64,000 bases of DNA, from assembly GCA_002005505.1 (NCBI GenBank), contig KV908396.1:477226-541225 (forward strand), given 5' to 3'. Positions 9,682 through 20,553 of the stretch are shown here, piece after piece. The notes under the pieces are model-generated. The model was not told the origin of the DNA. It made no database searches and worked only from the letters and a program-made list of their open reading frames with translations. Within the stretch, counting starts at the first letter, position 1, and every line of letters starts with the position of its first letter. This DNA comes from Botryococcus braunii. Its lineage: Eukaryota > Chlorophyta > Trebouxiophyceae. The translations under genes were made by a program, and so were the position numbers.

Positions 9682-10458
9682 TGTTGGCAAAGACATCTTT
9701 TATTGGACGTATAATGTCTTAGCATAAGTTGCATGTTCGTATGAACCTTAGTTTGTGGCCCTACAATAATGAACAGTTATTTTACTTTGCAAAAATTGGG
9801 TTTTTCCGTAAAATCCGGAGGTTCTTAGAGATACGGATGTTTTAGGACGACAACGGATGTTTCGGACTCTTGTTGATTCGGTCGATTTCGAAGTACGAGT
9901 CGATCGGACACGTACAATAAACAATTGGCTGCAAAGTGTACTTGTTCTTAAGTACGATCGGTTATTTCAGGAATGAGTCGACGAGGCCGATCGACAAGGC
10001 GTAGAAGTATTTCTGTCCATAAGTGTCGACGGAGCTGATCGAATGGGCCGATCGACGCGGCATATAGCATTCTGGCAAGTAGTATTCTGTCAATAGGAAT
10101 CTGTTTTGCACGGAACAACGATTCTAGGTGGATACAGGGGTAGAGACAGAGTCGTATCCTCAGACATTCGATTGCTGTCTCCGGTGCCTCAAGTCGGACC
10201 TCTGTATTTCCGTTTGGCACCGTCCTTTGCCTGCATTAACTCAGCTGTCGCTTGCTATGCAGGTGTGTTTAGTTGTTTCGAGCTTTATTGTATAGTTTGA
10301 TATATGTAATAGACATTCGATTGCTGTCTCCGGTGCCTCAAGTCGGACCTCTGTATTTCCGTTTGGCACCGTCCTTTGCCTGCATTAACTCAGCTGTCGC
10401 TTGCTATGCAGGAATCCTGAAACTGTTTTTGATCAAATTGACATCAAATAATCGAATA
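9682..10458 (+). repeat. A1 5' LTR (777 bp)
   Basis: It begins TGTTGGCAAAG and ends ATCGAATA, immediately before TGGTATCGGCG. The end dinucleotide is TA where most LTRs have CA; the target duplication and the PBS boundary both support this end. A 102-bp direct repeat occupies 10162-10263 and 10311-10412. The stretch 9880-10065 is rich in GATCGAC/GTCGAT motifs. Confidence 0.93.
10162..10412 (+). repeat. Internal 102-bp direct duplication of the A LTR
   Basis: AGACATTCGATTGCTG...CTATGCAGG occurs at 10162-10263 and again at 10311-10412, apparently identical, with 47 bp between. Every family A LTR in the window has both copies (for example 16804-16905 and 16953-17054). Confidence 0.9.
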
Positions 10459-10810
10459 TGGTATCGGCGACACTGTTTGGTGTCGATACTGGTCACTGCT
10501 CCCGCCAGCAGCGAGGAGAATAATATGCATACAACTATTTGCAAGCTTCAGCAAGTCTCCAGAAATTCACGCCCATTTCTCTGCTTTCAACGAAGTTGTT
10601 TGTAGTGTCTTGGGTTAAACCGATCGGGTGGAACTTCGGGTTGCTGGATTGTCTCGCTGGAAAGGCACTTGTGTTGATCCAGTAGTGAGAGACAATTGGA
10701 TGTATTGGCTGTTGGGATCTGGTGGTTGTGGAATATCTGTTTAAAGTGCAAGCAAGTTTGTTTTCCTTATAATCTTTCTTTGCCAGTTGCCCGTCAAGGC
10801 TTCTGGAATA
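10459..10810 (+). promoter_or_regulatory. A1 primer binding site and untranslated leader
   Basis: TGGTATCGGCG (10459-10469) abuts the LTR. It resembles the plant copia site TGGTATCAGAGC, the complement of the initiator tRNA-Met 3' end, with two mismatches in the first eleven bases. The next bases form a hairpin (GACACC...GGTGTC). The remaining leader of about 340 bp has in-frame stops and no convincing gene. Translation should start at ATG 10811. Confidence 0.7.
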
Positions 10811-13800
10811 ATGTCACAGACAGAATTACAAGATGAAGGATTCAATGTCAGTATTGAGATAGAACCTGCCAGCCCAATGGGCAGGAATGTCTTTAGGAAT
10901 CCTACCTATGATGCAGAAGCAGTCACTGATGATTCTGTGTCACATGTTACAGGGGTCCTCAATGGAATGCAGCAGCAAACTGATGAGGGTCTACAAAGAC
11001 CATAGGGAGACTCAGAATGGGAAGCATGGGGATATGATCCACAGACTCAAAACATACCTCTAAACCCTGCTTTCTCAAGACGAGACAACCTTGGTACCTT
11101 TGTACCTGCTCAGCAGGCTGCTGCATCTCCTGCCCCTACGTCTTCTAGAGTGCTAGGCTTTCAAAGAAATTTGCCTTCCTCTAGACCTGTCTTAAGCCCT
11201 TTGTTTGGGATACCTAGGACTGCAGTCAGGATGCCAGTGAGGCCTACACGCTTACCTGTACCTAGTGCACCACTGGCAGGTGCACCAGTCAATGTTTCCT
11301 CATTCATGACAAGTGTACCACACACAGGTATTATGCTGCTTTCAGGAAACATAAATCAGGCAAGTACAGCATCAGGTACTACAGTAGTGCATGTTCCCTT
11401 GGCAACTGGTGGCACAATGCCAATCAGTTTGCCAATATCTACAATTTTAAACTCTATTGCACCAACTGTTCAAAGTGTGAGTGCTACACAGGGAACTGCT
11501 GCACAGTCAACGGCACAAGTGTCTGCCCCACCTCCTCCACCTCCACCAGGTGGTGGGCCTCCTTATAGTGGTCCACCAGGAGGTGGTGGCTGGCCTCCAA
11601 ATCCACCAGGGGGTTCCTCCTCAGGCCCTCCCTGGTTTAGTGGTGTACCTGGCAGTTGGGGTATGGTGAATTCCAACCCCTATGGTTACAGTGGGTATCC
11701 CTTCATGAAGTTCAATTCTCCTTCTCAAAGGCTTACTCCAAAGTTAGAGCCCCTGAAACTAAATGATGATAACTGGGTCATATGGTCTAGATATGTTCAT
11801 GCAATGCTTATAGAGATGGGGGTAGAATACTGTATTCTTCATGACATGAGAGGTTATTTAGATGATTATAAGGCCCAGAGCATTATAACACAGTCTTGTT
11901 CAGAAGAGTATCAAATACAAATCTCTGATCATTTGTCTGCCTACTCTATGTGGGACTACTTGATGGCCTTATTTGTTACAAAAGCAAATGGCAAAATCAT
12001 ATCTCTCCAGGAAGAGTCCCGCACCTTCAAGATGCATACAAATGAGAAACCTTCCTCATATGTGTTAAGGGGTAGAAAAATAGCCAACACAATTAAAAGC
12101 TTAGGACATGAGTTCAGTGACCTCTCACTCTGCACTATGCTTTTAAATGGACTCCCTGAGGAGTATAATATACATAAGCAGGTTCAACAATCTATTATAG
12201 TGTCCAATCCTGATGTGAATCTGCTACAACACTCTTTAGAGCTGGCACATATGCAGATAGTGAATAAGAAACTCCAAACCCCACCACCTAAAAACAACAC
12301 CTTTAACCAGAAGTCCTCTCCTGGTCAAGGTTACAACCTTAAGTATAAGGCACCAAATTCTCCTACTTCAAATGCTGTAGAGAAAGGTGCTAATCAAGGT
12401 GGTGGTGGGCAGAGTGGTAAAACAGCCTTCCAACAGATAGGGAGGCCTTTACCATTTTGCAGGTACTGCAAGCAGGATGGACACAGCATAGAGACCTGCC
12501 CAAAGTTGGAGGGGAAGAGAGTTAGCTTTGCTTCTCCACCAAAGCAGAGCCACTGCACACAGCTATATACAGTTTGCTCTGATCCCTCTATTTCTGGTTG
12601 GCTGATAGATTCTGGTTCAACAGATCATATTTCCCCTGACTGTGAGAATATGATAAATTATGTCAAGTATGATAAACCAGATATCCTGATAGTAGCAAAT
12701 GGTGGTAGGGAGGAAATCATTGGTGAGGGTACTGTGCAGGTCTTCCTGGAAACAGGAAACTCTCTTTACCTGTACAATGTTAAACATGTACCCTCAGCTA
12801 AAAAGCGTTTATTGTCTGTAGGGAAGGCCTATCATGATGGGTTAGATGTTCATATAAATGGCATTCACTGTCACCTTACAGATTCAAATGGTGATCTTGT
12901 GGGCATTGCTGAACATGTATACCCTTATCAGTGGCTCACAGACCTTTCTATACAAAACAGTGTTCCCCTACCAGTGTCAAATGAAAAGACACAGTGCAAC
13001 CATACAAAGGTGGATGTAGATCTGGTAAACATATGGCATCAGCGTTTTGGTCATCTCTCTGCTCAAAACTTGCAAAGGTTGAGCAGGGAGAAAATGGTAG
13101 AAGGCTTAAAACTCCCATCAGGTGACCTATCCAAGTGCATTGGTTATCAAGGTACTTGCGATGCCTGTATGCATGGGAGGCAGACAGCCTCACCATTTAA
13201 ATCAACCCAAAATACTTGTTCAAAACCTCTTGAAGTCATTCACATGGACCTTATGGGCCCCATAGATCCTGAAACTCCTGAAGGATACAAGTATGCCCTT
13301 GTCATTTTGGATGAGTTCACAGAGTACTCATTTGTTGTTCTGATTAAATCTAAGAGTGATGCAGCAAAAGAAGCTACATACATTCTCACAGCTTTGCAAA
13401 ACCAGCAAGACTGTAAAGTACAATTTATCAGAACAGATAATGGTACTGAGTTCAATGGGTTGTTCAAATTCTGTAGGGAGCATGGGGCAGTTCACCAGGA
13501 GACTGCCCCATATGCACATCAGCAGAATGGGAAAATAGAGAGGCTCAACCGTACGCTACAGGAGAAAGCAAGGTGTTTGCTAGCTGCCTCAGGTTTATCA
13601 TCTGAAAACTGGGGTGAAGCTCTTCTTACTTCAAATTATGTTAGAAATATGTCTCCTGTTAAGCATTTGAGCAAAACCCCATTTGAAATGATGCATGGAA
13701 AGGCTCCCAATGTTTCACATCTCAGAATCTTTGGCTCCAAATGTTTTCTCCTTCTTCCTAAGTCAAAGAGGGGAGGGAAATTTGAGCCTGTCAGTGCTGA

Positions 13801-16042
13801 GGGTATCTTTGTAGGTTATGATGGCCTTAGCAAGAACTACAAAGTTCTTGTTGATGGAAAGATTGATGTTTACTGCAGAGAGTATGTCAAATTCTCTGAA
13901 CATGCTGTTCATGATCTGCCTGAAGCATTGGCTGAAGACGATGAGGATGACACTTGCCCATCACTAGTGAGTGTCTCTGATTCTGACTCAGAAGATGGAC
14001 ATTCTGATGATGGTGATAACACTGAGCAAATGCCTGATGTCTCTTCTGCATTAGATATCCCAGAAATTAGCTTAGAGCTAGATCAGGGTACTACACTAGT
14101 TAGTGCTGGAGAGCAAACGGGAAAGGATCAGGACCACTTTGGTCTTGATCCTAGTGGGACTAAGCATGGTAAAAGTGCAGCCGCGGGAAGTACGGACGCT
14201 TTAGATCCAGAACCCTGTTACACAAGTGCTGCAAGTCCGCGCCCACTTAAGGGTGTTCCACAAGCGACTAACCATGGAATGAGTGGGGGGAGTGTCCCAG
14301 ACCCCCAATTAGAACCTGGAGTAGACCAAGATGTGGTCCCTAAGCCTCCAGCAGGTGGTTTCAGCAGTAAGTATCCAGTTAGGAACAGGAAAAATACAGA
14401 AACACATCCCTGGTGGTCTGGTGCACACACTACAGAAACCCAAACCTCTTTCCTTGGATATGTTCAAGTCCAAAAAGACACAGTATATGTTGAACCTGTC
14501 ACTTACTTTCAAGCTATCAACTCTCCTGAAGCTGAAAAATGGTTGGATGCCATGAAAGATGAAATGCAGTCTCTCTCTGCTCTTGGCACCTGGACATATG
14601 TGGAAGTTTCAGATGCACAACGCAAAAAGGCCCTCCCTGTCAAATGGGTCTACAAAATAAAGCTCACTGAAACAGGGGAGGTGGATAGATTTAAAGCAAG
14701 ACTGGTAGCAAAGGGTTTCAAACAGATATATGGCATAGATTACACTGAAGTCTATGCCCCTGTGTCTAAACATACCACACTAAGGTACCTGTTGGCGAAG
14801 GCTGTGAACAGGGACATGCATGTGCATCAGATGGATGTCAGCACAGCCTTCCTACATGGGAAATTAGCAGAGGAAATTTATGTGCAGCAACCAGAGGGTT
14901 TTCATGTAGGTGGACCCAATACTGGTTGCAAGCTGCACAAGGCCCTCTATGGGCTCAAGCAGGCGCCCAAGGCTTGGTATGACACTATCAGTCATGTCCT
15001 TGTGAGTTCAGGTTTTACTATCTCAGATGCTGATCCATCCCTATTCATCCTGAACAAGTCAGAGGGGTCTGTAGTCTATCTTCTGCTGTATGTTGATGAC
15101 ATACTATTACTATCACAGAGCATGTCTGTCATAACAGAAGTCAAATCACTTTTGTCCAGTCATTTCAGCATAAAGGACTTAGGGGAGGCAAAACACTTTC
15201 TAGGCATGCAAATAAAACAAGAGAGAGATGCAAATGGTGCTTTGTTGTCAATTACACTCTCAAATGAGAAATTGATCAGTGACATGCTTGAGAGTTTCGA
15301 TTTAAAAGGAGACAAGCCCAAATCTACTCCCCTCGATAGATCAATGAAACTCAAAAAGGGAGAAGGCAAACCACTTCCCCAAAACAACAGATATAGGGAA
15401 CTGGTTGGGGGCGTTCTTTACTTGTCAAACACTACCAGACCAGACATTTCCTACTCTGCTTCTCTCCTAGCAAGATTCTCAAACTCCCCGACTTCTATTC
15501 ACTGGGGGGCTGGAATTCATCTGCTCCAGTATCTGTCAGGGACCAAGGAGTTAGGTCTCAAATGGGAAAGGAGCAAGGGAGGGATCATAGGATATGTTGA
15601 TTCAGACTTTGCAGGGGATCTGGATGGGTACAGATCCACCTCTGGTTTTATCTTCCTGTCTGATGGCACGGCTATCTCTTGGGGTAGCAAACTCCAAAAG
15701 CTGGCTGCCCTGTCAACTGTTGAGGCTGAATTCATAGCAATGAGCACTGGTGTCCAGGAGGCACTTTGGCTGTCCAAGTTGGTGCAGGATGTTGGAGAGG
15801 ATCTGGGAGCTGCAGTCATACTCTCAGATAATACTGGAGCCCTGGCCAACATTAGAGGCATACCCATTTCACCCAGGACGAAGCACATTGGAGTCCGCTA
15901 TCACAGAGTCAGGGGTGAAGTGGTCAAGGGGAACATTAATCCTCAATACATCCACACATCAGAAAATGTTGCTGATATGTTCACCAAAATTCTACCAAAA
16001 GCCTCATTTGTTAAGTTCAGGGAGATGGCAGGAATGAAATGA
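10811..16042 (+). pseudogene. A1 gag-pol polyprotein, one nonsense codon
   Basis: The frame from ATG 10811 (MSQTELQDEGFNVS) to the stop at 16042 would give 1,743 aa. Codon 65 (11003-11005) is TAG where A2, A3 and A4 have CAG; everything after is open. The N-terminal 300 residues hold a proline/glycine-rich tract (about 239-277) and no known domain. Then come the gag core LNDDNWVIWSRYV (about 315), zinc knuckle CRYCKQDGHSIETC (about 550), protease WLIDSGSTDHI (about 597), pre-integrase WHQRFGH...CDAC, integrase with HMDLMGP, IRTDNGTEF and QQNGKIERLNRT (811-912), RT with ARLVAKGFKQ, YGLKQAPKAW and YVDDILLL (1273-1430), and RNase H with YVDSDFAGDLD, STVEAEF and SDNTGA (1594-1673). Confidence 0.93.
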
Positions 16043-16322
16043 TTTTTTTATTGTGCTTTTGACTATCAAGATAAATCAGACACCCTGCGCATCAACAGAT
16101 ACTCCCCACCATAAACCCACCTTGAAGAAGGGGGAGGTGACACCGCACCCAATAAAAAAGAGGGGGGGTCATTTGGTGGCTGGATGTCAAGGGGTTTGTG
16201 GCTGACACGGTTTGGAGCACCGAGCCATTGCAACATCTGATGACTTTCTTGATGCTCATTAGCCTTAAAATGTTACCAGTTAATGAACTGCATAAAAGTT
16301 TCATACTTCACATGAGGGGAGG
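16043..16322 (+). other. A1 3' UTR with several purine tracts
   Basis: This 280-bp non-coding segment follows the pol stop. GAGGGGAGG sits immediately before the 3' LTR and is the expected plus-strand primer. Two more purine tracts lie upstream, GAAGAAGGGGGAGG near 16125-16138 and AAAAAAGAGGGGGGG near 16153-16167. A4 has the same three tracts at 47594-47872. Confidence 0.8.
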
Positions 16323-17099
16323 TGTTGGCAAAGACATCTTTTATTGGACGTATAATGTCTTAGCATAAGTTGCATGTTCGTATGAACCTTAGTTTATGGC
16401 CCTACAATAATGAACAGTTATCTTACTTTGCAAAAATTGGGTCTTTCCGTAAAATCCGGAGGTTCTTAGAGATACGGATATTTTAGGACGACAACGGATG
16501 TTTCGGACTCTTGTTGATTCGGTCTATTTCGAAGTACGAGTCGATCAGACACGTACAATAAACAATTGGCTGCAAAGTGTACTTGTTTTTAAGTACGATC
16601 GGTTATTTCAGGAATGAGTCGACGAGGACGATCGACAAGGCGTAGAAGTATTTCTGTCCATAAGTGTCGACGGAGCTGATCGACTGGGCCGATCGACGCG
16701 GCATATAGCATTCTGGCAAGTAGTATTCTGTCAATAGGAATCTGTTTTGCACGGAACAACGATTCTAGGTGGATAAAGGGGTAGAGACAGAGTCGTATCC
16801 TCAGACATTCGATTGCTGTCTCCGGTGCCTCAAGTCGGACCTCTGTATTTCCGTTTGGCACCGTCCTTTGCCTGCATTAACTCAGCTGTCGCTTGCTATG
16901 CAGGTGTGTTTAGTTGTTTCGAGCTTTATTGTATAGTTTGATATATGTAATAGACATTCGATTGCTGTCTCCGGTGCCTCAAGTCGGACCTCTGTATTTC
17001 CGTTTGGCACCGTCCTTTGCCTGCATTAACTCAGCTGTCGCTTGCTATGCAGGAATCCTGAAACTGTTTTTGATCAAATTAACATCAAATAATCGAATA
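16323..17099 (+). repeat. A1 3' LTR (777 bp)
   Basis: Same length and ends as the 5' LTR. Differences seen by eye are mostly single substitutions, for example GTTTGTGG/GTTTATGG, GGATGTTT/GGATATTT, GGTCGATT/GGTCTATT and GATCGGAC/GATCAGAC. It ends at 17099, followed by the duplicate ATGCC and the rest of B2 gag. Confidence 0.93.
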
Positions 17100-17104
17100 A
17101 TGCC

Positions 17105-19425
17105 CTGTTATACATAGCCGATAAGTTCACTGGAGGACACAACAAGTCTGTTAACCGCCAGTGGCTACATACACTCAAAACAGAGCACATGACCAGGGAG
17201 GAGACGTTCGAGACATTTGTCATGAAAAAATTCATACTTTTCCAGAACCTCCTGGACAACTCCCACTCCATTGACCCCGAAGATGTCACTAATGCTATTG
17301 TGGATTGTCTCCCCACTGAGCTAGCACAGTTCAAAGGAGCACTCTATGGGCATTGTTGCGGGCGCTCCTCAGAAGATGTGGTAAAAATCCTGCAGAGCCA
17401 TGCCTATGGTGCTGGCTTCAATGACCAGCTCCCTCGACCTCTTCCAAAGGCAGCGGCAGTCCTCCCAAAGTCCCAGGACCCTGAGGCAGACCAGTCAGAG
17501 CAAGACAGAAAGAGGTCACGAAAAGTCAGGTGCTGGGAGTGTGGGAGCCGTGGACACATCAGCAAGGAGTGCAAAAAATGGAAAAAGGGTACTGGAGAGG
17601 AGCAAGCTGGCGACAGAAGTAAGCATTCACTGCCAAGTGTTCCCTCTGCATCCAACAGTACCCATGTTCCATGTCCTAAAATCGCAGAAGCCGTTCCTAT
17701 CTCACTGCCCAGTGTGACGTTTAATGTGTTACAGAGTGGTGGGATAGGGCACTCGTGCGAGGAATGGCTTGTGGACTCTGGGGCTACTGTCCACCTGGTT
17801 AATGACTTTGGTGTATTGCAGAACCCCACAGTGTACACAGAACCACGTCAACTGCAGTTGGCTACATCAGAGTCTCATGGTTCCATCATTGCTAGTGGGA
17901 GTGTGTGTCTGGTGAATGCAGAAGGGCAGTTACTGTGGCTCCATAATGTATAATGTGTTCCACAGGCCAGCACAAATCTCTTGTCTGTATCAGCTGGGGT
18001 AAGGGATGGTATTCAATTTGTTCCACGTGAGAATGGGACCTACAACAGTCTGGTGGGACCCATGGGTTGGGAGTGCAGCATTGTAGAAAGATATGGGTTG
18101 TATGTTCTGAGGGGAATTTATCCCACCAAATATCAGGTGGCTTGTCAAGTGTGTGTGAACCCTATGTCTGCACATCATGCTGCGCACAAACCTGCACATA
18201 ACTGCAAGTTGCGAAAACTTTGGCATGAGAGGTTAGGGCATCCTGGGAAGACAGCCACAGAGCGTTTGAGCAGGGAGGAGTTGTGTACTGGGATACCTGT
18301 GTCCCTTCTTCCTTGTTCAATAGTGCGATACTCACTGTGACCCTTGTGTTCGGGGAAAGCAGTGTAAACCATCTTTCAAGCCAAGTTCACATGAGCCGCC
18401 TCGAGTACTGCATCGAATACATGCGGATACGGTTGGTGCCATGTCAACTCCTGGCGTTGAAGGGGAAAAGTTTTCTGTCACAGTAGTGGATGAGTTGTCT
18501 AATTTCGTTTCAGTGTTACCAGTCACTAGCAAGGCTACCATTGCATCTCATTTGACAGACACTATTACATACTGGGAGAGACAGACAGAATCCAAGGTTA
18601 AGGCGGTTAGGACTGACAGGGGCACAGAGTTCTTGAATAAAACGTTTCATGGGTTCTGTACAGAGAATGGCATTCACACTGAGACCTCTGCCGCGTATAC
18701 TCCACAGCAGAATGGAGTTGCTGAGAGAATGAATCGAACATTGAAAGAGAAGGCCAGAACATTGCTGTTGGGTGTTCAGGCAGATGAGAGTCTTTGGGTG
18801 GATGCAATGCTTACTGCTGCATATTTACATAATGTGATGCCAGTCTCTGGTCAGGAGAAAACCCCATTTGAAATGTTCACTGGCTCTGTCCCTGATCTGT
18901 CCCATTTGCGCAAGTGGGGCTGTTTGGCATACGTGAAACATGCCAAACACCAGGTGTCATCTTTGGGTGCACAGTCTGAGGCAGGTATGTTTGTGGGATA
19001 CTGTCCACACACCAAGGGGTACAAGGTCCGACTGCCTGGTAGGACAGTGGTGTCTCCGAGTGTACATTTTGTGGAGAGCCAGAGTGGTGCGTCTGCCATT
19101 GGGCTGCAAGCTGCTGGGCCTGGTCCTGTATCTGCAACCCAGCCTGGATCTAGCCTGGATCCGGACCCAGCCTCACCCCAACCGAGACCCAGCCTGGACC
19201 AGGACCTGAATCCTCTAGAATTGGAGACCCCTGCATCCACTGAGGCAACAATTCCCATGGAGGACAACAGTAGCGAGGACGATGAACCCTCCCCAGCTCG
19301 CCCTCAAACTGCCCGACTGCATCCAGACCCCACTGCACCCCGCGCACCTTGTGCACCCCCTGCGCGCACTAGGCACTCCAACCTCACTGCACCCTGCGCC
19401 CCCGCCGCGTCATCCCCAGTGGCGT
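17105..19425 (+). pseudogene. B2 gag-pol, middle part (gag end to integrase/linker)
   Basis: This continues B2 gag from CTGTTATACATAGCC. Gag and protease are in one frame here, with zinc knuckle CWECGSRGHISKEC followed by KKWKKGTGEEQ, then protease WLVDSGATVHLVND. A TAA at 17951-17953 replaces CAA in the HNVQCVP context, and one extra T at about 18321 shifts the frame after LLPCS. Integrase then reads open from about 18340 (VRTDRGTEF, QQNGVAERMNRT) into the P/S-rich linker, ending at GGCGT where A2 enters. Both lesions are also in B3. Confidence 0.9.
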
Positions 19426-20202
19426 TGTTGGCAAAGACATCTTTTATTGGACGTATAATGTCTTAGCATAAGTTGCATGTTCGTATGAACCTTAGTTTAT
19501 GGCCCTACAATAATGAACAGTTATTTTACTTTGCAATATTTGGGTTTTTCCGTAAAATCCGGAGGTTCTTAGAGATACGGATGTTTTAGGACGACAACGG
19601 ATGTTTCGGACTCTTGTTAATTCGGTCGATTTCGAAGTACGAGTCGATCGGACACGTACAATAAACAATTGGCTGCAAAGTGTACTTGTTTTAAAGTACG
19701 ATCGGTTATTTCAGGAATGAGTCGACGAGGCCGATCGACAAGGCGTAGAAGTATTTCTGTCCATAAGTGTCGACGGAGCTGATCGACTGGGCCGATCGAC
19801 GCGGCATATAGCATTCTGGCAAGTAGTATTCTGTCAATAGGAATCTGTTTTGCACGGAACAACGATTCTAGGTGGATAAAGGGGTAGAGACAGAGTCGTA
19901 TCCTCAGACATTCGATTGCTGTCTCCGGTGCCTCAAGTCGGACCTCTGTATTTCCGTTTGGCACCGTCCTTTGCCTGCATTAACTCAGCTGTCGCTTGCT
20001 ATGCAGGTGTGTTTAGTTGTTTCGAGCTTTATTGTATAGTTTGATATATGTAATAGACATTCGATTGCTGTCTCCGGTGCCTCAAGTCGGACCTCTGTAT
20101 TTCCGTTTGGCACCGTCCTTTGCCTGCATTAACTCAGCTGTCGCTTGCTATGCAGGAATCCTGAAACTGTTTTTGATCAAATTGACATCAAATAATCGAA
20201 TA
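19426..20202 (+). repeat. A2 5' LTR (777 bp)
   Basis: TGTTGGCAAAG to ATCGAATA, followed by TGGTATCGGCG at 20203. It contains the same 102-bp direct repeat as the A1 LTR. Confidence 0.92.
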
Positions 20203-20553
20203 TGGTATCGGCGACACCGTTTGGTGTCGATACTGGTCACTGCTCCCGCCAGCAGCGAGGAGAATAATACGCATACAACTATTTGCAAGCTTCAGCAAGT
20301 CTCCAGAAATTCTTGCCCATTTCTCTGCTTTCAACGTAGTTGTTTGTAGTGTCTTGGGTTGAACGATCGCTTGGAACTTCGGGTTGCTGGATTGTCTCGC
20401 TGGAAAGGCACTTGTGTTGATCCAGTAGTGAGAGACAATTGGATGTATTGGCTGTTGGGATCTGGTGGTTGTGGAATATCTGTTTAAAGTACAAGCAAGT
20501 TTGTTTTCCTTTTAATCTTTCTTTGCCAGTTGCCCGTCAAGGCTTCTGGAATA

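Larger units (their letters stand above)
9682..17099 (+). mobile_element. Element A1: complete family A Ty1/copia retrotransposon (7,418 bp)
   Basis: Two 777-bp LTRs (9682-10458, 16323-17099) flank one gag-pol frame. The 5-bp target duplication ATGCC is at 9677-9681 and 17100-17104, inside B2 gag. By eye the LTRs differ at about ten or more positions, so this is one of the older insertions with both ends preserved. The coding region has a single nonsense codon at 11003-11005. It has the full complement of copia domains and a 280-bp 3' UTR with purine tracts. Confidence 0.95.
7775..19425 (+). mobile_element. Element B2: family B retrotransposon, forward, split by A1 and cut by A2
   Basis: It has a 5' LTR (7775-9152), primer site, gag to 9681, then the A1 insertion (9682-17099 plus its target duplicate 17100-17104), and continues from 17105 through protease, pre-integrase and integrase into the linker at 19425, where A2 begins. 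The RT, RNase H and 3' LTR are gone; a 144-bp scrap of family B 3' UTR at 22977-23120 may be what remains. Its pol carries a nonsense codon and a one-base insertion that B3 shares. Confidence 0.9.

Noticed and set aside
10162..10412. CRISPR array or host satellite from regularly repeated blocks
   Set aside because: Only two long copies per LTR, explained by LTR duplication; no short repeat-spacer pattern anywhere.
10787..10810. Upstream start of the family A polyprotein at 10787
   Set aside because: The codon there is TTG; ATG 10811 is shared by all copies and is the better start.
11003..11005. TAG in A1 gag as a readthrough control codon
   Set aside because: A2, A3 and A4 have CAG at the same place, and it lies near the N-terminus, where control of the gag:pol ratio makes no sense.
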